Below, piece after piece: positions 61,582-64,000 of a DNA stretch of 64,000 bases (positions within the stretch are counted from its first letter, which is position 1; the number at the start of each line of letters is the position of its first letter). Where the stretch lies: assembly GCA_947095535.1 (NCBI GenBank), contig OX352773.1, forward strand, positions 31,393,398-31,457,397. The letters run 5' to 3'. The position numbers were made by a program, and so were the translations under genes. This DNA is from Poecilobothrus nobilitatus (taxonomy: Eukaryota; Arthropoda; Insecta; Diptera; Dolichopodidae). The notes below the pieces were generated by a model. The model was not told where the DNA came from. It was given only the letters and a program-made list of their open reading frames with translations, and did not search any database.

Positions 61582-64000
61582 ATGAAGATAAAAGAATTAC
61601 AAAAAACTGTAAATGTGGCGTGGTCGCCAGCTCGCCAATCTTCAATTATGCTGGCAGCTGGTACTGCGGCACAGCAATTAGATGTTAATGTTAGTTCAGT
61701 TTTGGAAGTATATTCAGCTAATTTACTAGATCCCGGATATGATTTTGAATTGAAAGCTTCTCAACCAAGTCATTACAAGTATTTATATAAAATAAAACAA
61801 AAGAAATTTTCTCAACTTTTAAATTGTATTTTAGGTTCCAAAAAATAATTTGGACTCCTCATAACAATAATGAGGGATATCCAAATGGATTAATTGTAGG
61901 TGGTTGTGAAGGTGGTCATTTACAAGTATATAATACACAAAAATTATTAACAGGTGAAAGTGGTCTTGTAATACATCAGGATAAGCATAGCGGTGCTATT
62001 CGTGGATTAGATTTTAATCCATTTCAAAATAATTTATTAGCTTCTGCTGCATCAGAGTCTGAGATATTTATTTGGGATTTGAATAATACATCGACTCCTA
62101 TGGCACCAGGAACAAAAACACAACCTTTAGAAGATGTACAAAATGTAGCATGGAATCGTCAAGTTCAGCATATTTTATGTTCCGTATTTAGTTCAAGATG
62201 TGTTATTTGGGATTTGCGTAAAAATGAACAGATAATGAAATTAAACGATTCTCAATCTCGTGTTCGATGGCGAGCAGTACAGTGGCATCCAGATGTTGCT
62301 ACACAGCTTTGGTTAGCTTCAGAAGATGATTCAGCTCCTTATGTTCAACTGTGGGATTTACGATATGCTACAGCTCCTACAAAAACATTACAAATTCATA
62401 ATCGTGGTATACTTGGTCTAACGTGGTGTCCCACAGATGTAGATATGATGATATCTTGTGCAAAAGATAATAAAATTATATGTTGGAATCCAAACAGTGA
62501 AAATCCAAATGGTGAGATTTTGGGAGAAATCGCAACAACAATTCAATGGTATTCTGATGTTCAATGGTGTCCTAGAAATCCAGCTCTTATTGCTAGTTCA
62601 AGTTTAGAAGGTAATGTTTCCGTATATTCTCTTTTTGGCGGAACTCATCATCAAGTACTTACTTCTAATAAAATTGCGGATTCTTTTCCGGGCATGGATC
62701 AAATCGCACAAGCCCCTGTACCACAACAAACAACACAAGTTGTGTATAATGATTTAATAAAGCCTCCAAAATGGATGATGAAAAAAGCTGGTGTTTCATT
62801 TGGTGTAAGTAATAATTTAAAACACTTAAATTGTTGAACAAAAAAATTTTTTTTAAATTTTTTTTAGTTTGGTGGAAAACTTTTATCATTTGGAAATAAA
62901 ATTGGAAGAGAAGTAAAATTACATCAAGTTATTACAGAAGTAGAATTAGTAAATAGAGCAAATGCACTGGAAAAAACGTTAGAAGATGGAAATTATATCG
63001 AATACTGCAAGACTAAAGCAGATCAAATGTCAGATCAGAACGGGCGTTATTTGTGGTATTTTATTAAAGCAAATTTTGAAATAAGTCCACGAGAAGAAAT
63101 GTTGAATTTATTAGGTGATTAATGGAACTAAGTGTAAATAACGTATATTAACGTTTTTCTTTTCTAATATTTAGGTTACAATAAAGATGATATAACAAAT
63201 AAATTTAAAGGTAAAATTGATGATACTATTAATAGAAATCCTATTGAGAATGTAACTAATAAAATTGCGACTTTAACACATGTAAGTGTTTTTAAAAATA
63301 TCATTTTTTTTATTGATCTCTTTTAGTTTAGTTTAATAACTCTTTATTTTACAAATCTAATATTTATATTGTGATTAAATTCGTTTAACAACATACGAAT
63401 TATTTCAATTTTAAGTACAAAACGTATTTTATTACTCCTACTGTTCCTATAGTTTTTATTTGTAAAAAATGGTTTTTTTGTTGTAATATAACTAAACATT
63501 TAACTAAACTTTTAATTCACTTATTCGAACCCATTTAATTATAACAAACGCAGAGTGATTCATCTGAGGTTGAGGGTGATCAAAGCACTGATGATAGTAC
63601 AGATCTGTCGGTAAGGCAATAATGTTGGTTTCGCCATATTTTAACGAAATTAAAAAAAAAAACTTTTTTCATTTCTTATATGATTTACAAGTTAAATTTC
63701 TTTTTTTTAATTGTAATTTGCTTTTTATTTAATATACGTTATTATTTATTTGATAATTTCATATACAGAATTTGTTAATTAAAATATATTATTTGCTTTG
63801 TGTTTGAAGGGAGGTGACAGTAATGCGTTATTTGATGCTTTAGCTGAGGATAACAAATTGCAAAACCAAATATTGGAAAAGAAAAATCGAAAATATAAAA
63901 TTCCTATGGGTGACGATAATGATGGCTTTATATCAGAAGCTATTTTAAGCGGAAATATTGAGGCTGCTGTCGAATTATGCTTTAATTGTGATCGATCAGC
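61582..64000 (+). CDS. Sec31: Sec31, COPII outer coat subunit (5' part, cut by window end)
   Basis: Six exons are visible: 61582-61778, 61835-62804, 62868-63114, 63175-63281, 63554-63610 and 63810 onwards, all in phase, giving about 589 residues before the window ends; the whole protein is usually about 1,200. It forms the outer cage of COPII vesicles with Sec13 and drives ER-to-Golgi export. The N-terminus KELQKTVNVAWSPARQ, with AAGTAAQQLD, begins a WD-repeat propeller with SEIFIWDLNN, QHILCSVFSSRCVIWDLRK, WHPDVATQLWLASEDD, VQLWDLRYATAP, IICWNPN and WCPRNPALIASSS. FGGKLLSFGNK starts the next conserved part, followed by a Ser/Asp-rich piece encoded by the small fifth exon. The start of the helical ancestral coatomer element (FISEAILSGNIEAAVELC) is the last region seen. 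Pro-rich and C-terminal parts lie outside the window. Confidence 0.95.

Overview
The window is eukaryotic, extremely AT-rich and intron-bearing, with many long A/T runs and (TA)n tracts. Gene content (Sec31, two Bok-type Bcl-2 genes, a ZP-domain cuticle-type protein, a multi-C2H2 protein, CFAP299) and mobile elements (Tc1/mariner copies, tRNA-derived SINEs, a GTCC-containing DINE/mini-me-like element with a terminal hairpin) fit an insect, most likely a dipteran. The species cannot be fixed from the sequence alone.

Layout. 1-7790: AT-rich sequence with no supported gene. 7791-15530, minus strand: three head-to-tail copies of CFAP299 (DUF4464), each with two exons and the intron at the same place; a broken 1.29-kb mariner-like element lies between copies 2 and 3, and a foldback-like repeat between copies 1 and 2. 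16896-18311, minus: a two-exon gene derived from a PIF/Harbinger transposase that has lost catalytic residues, probably a domesticated host gene. 18312-52209: about 34 kb without a recognisable host gene, holding many mobile elements: a deleted mariner-like copy with near-identical termini, a second foldback-like element, four SINE copies plus a second SINE type, a TTAA-flanked MITE, non-LTR retrotransposon remnants, a 2.8-kb segment bounded by 47-bp inverted repeats, and a Helitron-like element carrying a 147-bp tandem array.

52210-64000: a compact gene cluster. A ZP-domain membrane protein (minus) is divergent from two tandem Bok-type Bcl-2 genes (plus). These converge on a seven-exon C2H2 zinc-finger gene (minus), which is divergent from Sec31 (plus, cut by the window edge). 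All exon joins given were worked out by hand from GT/AG sites and codon phase, and each total closes in frame.

No single multi-gene system of a new kind stands out. The most notable items are the CFAP299 triplication, the linked Bok pair with different intron content, the two foldback elements of similar design but unrelated arm motifs, the SINE pair sharing a tail motif, and the Helitron-like element, whose empty site is preserved in a neighbouring duplicate.
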